Of a stretch of 64,000 nucleotides of DNA, positions 55,079-64,000 are shown piece by piece. Numbering within the stretch: position 1 is the stretch's first letter; every line of letters begins with the position of its first letter. The DNA lies in assembly GCF_011039175.1 (NCBI RefSeq), contig NZ_JAAKEN010000005.1, positions 62,001-126,000 of the forward strand. The letters are read 5' to 3'. This stretch comes from Slackia sp. ZJ119. Lineage in GTDB: Bacteria > Actinomycetota > Coriobacteriia > Coriobacteriales > Eggerthellaceae. Made by a program: the position numbers and the translations under genes. Under the pieces are notes generated by a model that was not told the origin of the DNA, made no database searches, and saw only the letters and a list, made by a program, of their open reading frames with translations.

Positions 55079-55328
55079 TTATGTGAAGGATTTGTGTACT
55101 GGCGATTTTGGGGCCGAGTTTTGCGAAGGTGCGCATCATTTTGCGTGCGAAAGCGGGCCGAAAAGCGGAAATCGGCCCGGAATTGGGTGTGAATTCTGCA
55201 TATATGCGGTAGCTAGCACGAGCTCGAGGGCCTTGGCGGGCCATTTTGCGCTTGTTTTTCGGCAAAATGATGCGCGAACGGGGCTTTTTGCGCTTGAAAA
55301 TCTCCAGTACACATTTTCTTCACATGAA
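55079..55328. repeat. Inverted-arm element, copy B (~250 bp)
   Basis: Left arm: TTATGTGAAG, TGTGTA (55093-55098), 33 nt, CGCATCATTTTGC (55132-55144). Right arm is the inverse: GCAAAATGATGCG (55262-55274), 33 nt, TACACA (55308-55313), CTTCACATGAA ending about 55328. The arms share TGTGTACTGGnGATTTT, which differs from copy A while keeping left-right match. The interior has AT-rich tracts and no supported gene. It lies between the rpoC terminator and the start of the 54110-54952 gene. Confidence 0.85.
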
Positions 55329-55335
55329 ACCAGCC

Positions 55336-55500
55336 TGAACCGCCCCGCCGGCCGCCAAACGCCGGCCCCGGCGGCCCTGCAACCCCCGCCGGCCGCCAAA
55401 CGCCGGCCCCGGCGGCTCTGCGGCCCCCGCCGGCGGCCCTGCGGCGGCCGCCCTGCGACCCCCAGCCGCCCTGCGACCCCCGGCGATTCCACCTTCCCGC
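55336..55500. repeat. C-rich segment with a 41-bp tandem repeat
   Basis: CCGCCGGCCGCCAAACGCC plus GGCCCCGGCGG occurs twice with a 41-bp period (from about 55345 and 55386), then degenerate CCCTGCGACCCCC repeats. It is strongly C-rich on the plus strand and non-coding by appearance. Confidence 0.7.
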
Positions 55501-55506
55501 GCCCGC

Positions 55507-55547
55507 AAAAAAGGCCCGGCCGCAGCTTGCCGCTGCAACCGGGCCCT
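55507..55547 (-). terminator. Intrinsic terminator of the rpoBC operon
   Basis: On the minus strand GGCCCGG and GCAGC pair with GCTGC and CCGGGCC, followed by TTTTTT. It lies about 70 bp beyond the rpoC stop. Confidence 0.88.
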
Positions 55548-55614
55548 TGCCTTGCTGTGCCGCAGGCACGCAGGCACGCAGGCGCCGGGATGCCCAAGCG
55601 CCTGCAAAGCTCGC

Positions 55615-63549
<7,935 letters not shown>

Positions 63550-63606
63550 ACGAGGCGTTTCCTCCTTTACCGACGCGAGTGTGAACGCAAAAAATCGCGA
63601 ATGTAC

Positions 63607-63635
63607 AAAATAGGACCCGTGTCAACCCCTGTCAA
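63607..63635 (-). promoter_or_regulatory. Strong promoter upstream of rpoB
   Basis: Minus-strand TTGACA (63635-63630), exactly 17 bp, TATTTT (63612-63607), 58 bases before rpoB. A second TTGACA overlaps the spacer but has no suitable -10. This gives rpoBC its own promoter here. Confidence 0.75.
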
Positions 63636-63815
63636 GAAACTTTTTTACGAATGATGGATTTTTGCAGGAGATTGCGGCAAAACGGGCTGCCGCGCGTCGA
63701 TGCCGCAGTCCGGCGAGGTGCCGGGCGCTTCGCCGGGGGCGTGGCGGCGGCGCTGGCCCGATGCGGGACGTGTGGGACGAATTTATCCCTTTTACCACAA
63801 GAAAGTAATCCGTCT

Positions 63816-63831
63816 GGGGTATATTTACCCC
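63816..63831. promoter_or_regulatory. 16-bp palindrome GGGGTATATTTACCCC in the divergent gap
   Basis: A near-perfect symmetric site 74 bp before the divergent gene at 63905, a possible operator. The rest of the 63636-63904 gap contains no supported gene. Confidence 0.4.
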
Positions 63832-63904
63832 ACTATTCCGAATCTAGGCACGGCGGCCTTTCCCCTTGCGCTACACTCGACGGGATCCAGCAGGAGGAGG
63901 CAGC

Positions 63905-64000
63905 ATGTACCACAAGACTTTGCGCATCTCGCTGTTCGGCGTCAGCGAGGCCGTTTGCCAGACGATCGACGCACAGGAGCCTTACCCTCGGTTTCGGCAC
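63905..64000 (+). CDS. Start of an unidentified gene (runs off window)
   Basis: ATG at 63905 with AGGAGGAGG upstream opens a frame of at least 32 codons beginning MYHKTLRISLFGVSEAV, with GC-rich third positions. It is too short to assign. It is divergent from rpoB. Confidence 0.6.
   Translation, partial: MYHKTLRISLFGVSEAVCQTIDAQEPYPRFRH

Overview
The window is a high-GC bacterial chromosome segment. Gene content and style suggest an anaerobic actinobacterium of the class Coriobacteriia, probably Eggerthellaceae. The reasons are the atp operon with a signal-peptide-bearing AtpF, a fused SecDF, two group II ECF transporters, a large Ig-like surface protein with C-terminal wall-binding repeats, many GTG starts, and Ala-rich inserts inside core enzymes. 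The taxonomic call is inference; no 16S gene is present.

Layout. 1-5.5 kb: F-type ATP synthase operon on the minus strand (atpI-like, B, E, F, H, A, G and the first 76 codons of D). 5.5-9.8 kb: dCMP deaminase, glyA, rpiB, an alpha/beta hydrolase and tsaC. 9.9-16.0 kb: a five-gene operon behind a cobalamin riboswitch and an intrinsic terminator. It encodes a wall-anchored alpha/alpha-toroid protein, a membrane-anchored transcobalamin-like (DUF4430) protein, and ECF T, fused-ATPase and S components. The two surface proteins look like the two halves of intrinsic factor/transcobalamin split into separate polypeptides. 16.1-22.9 kb: two overlapping flavoprotein genes and two AgcS-type amino-acid:cation symporters. 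23.0-26.8 kb: FMN riboswitch with terminator, then ribU-ecfA1-ecfA2-ecfT (riboflavin uptake).

26.9-34.9 kb: DUF1292 protein, SecDF, and a divergent queuosine cluster (tgt-HAD facing queH-queA). 35.1-35.4 kb holds one copy of an undescribed ~255-bp inverted-arm element; the second copy is at 55.1-55.3 kb. 35.7-41.6 kb: a 38-aa membrane peptide, then polyphosphate genes (two-domain PPK2, Ppx, PPK1). 42.1-43.5 kb: glmM.

43.5-46.4 kb is accessory DNA. A HTH/nucleotidyltransferase pair (toxin-antitoxin candidate) is bracketed by 52-bp direct repeats and remnants of an Rpn-type PD-(D/E)XK gene, with a full Rpn copy beside it. 46.9-51.2 kb: a 1420-aa surface protein. 51.6-53.4 kb: a ~0.5-kb repeat carried three times plus a partial fourth copy; each full copy encodes a 26-aa hydrophobic peptide opposed by an antisense promoter, a type I toxin-antitoxin layout. 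53.5-55.0 kb: hisE and a nuclease-fold protein. 55.6-63.5 kb: rpoC and rpoB behind a near-consensus promoter. A divergent gene starts at 63,905 and runs off the window.

All reading was by eye. Alignments, RNA folding and family assignments were not computed.
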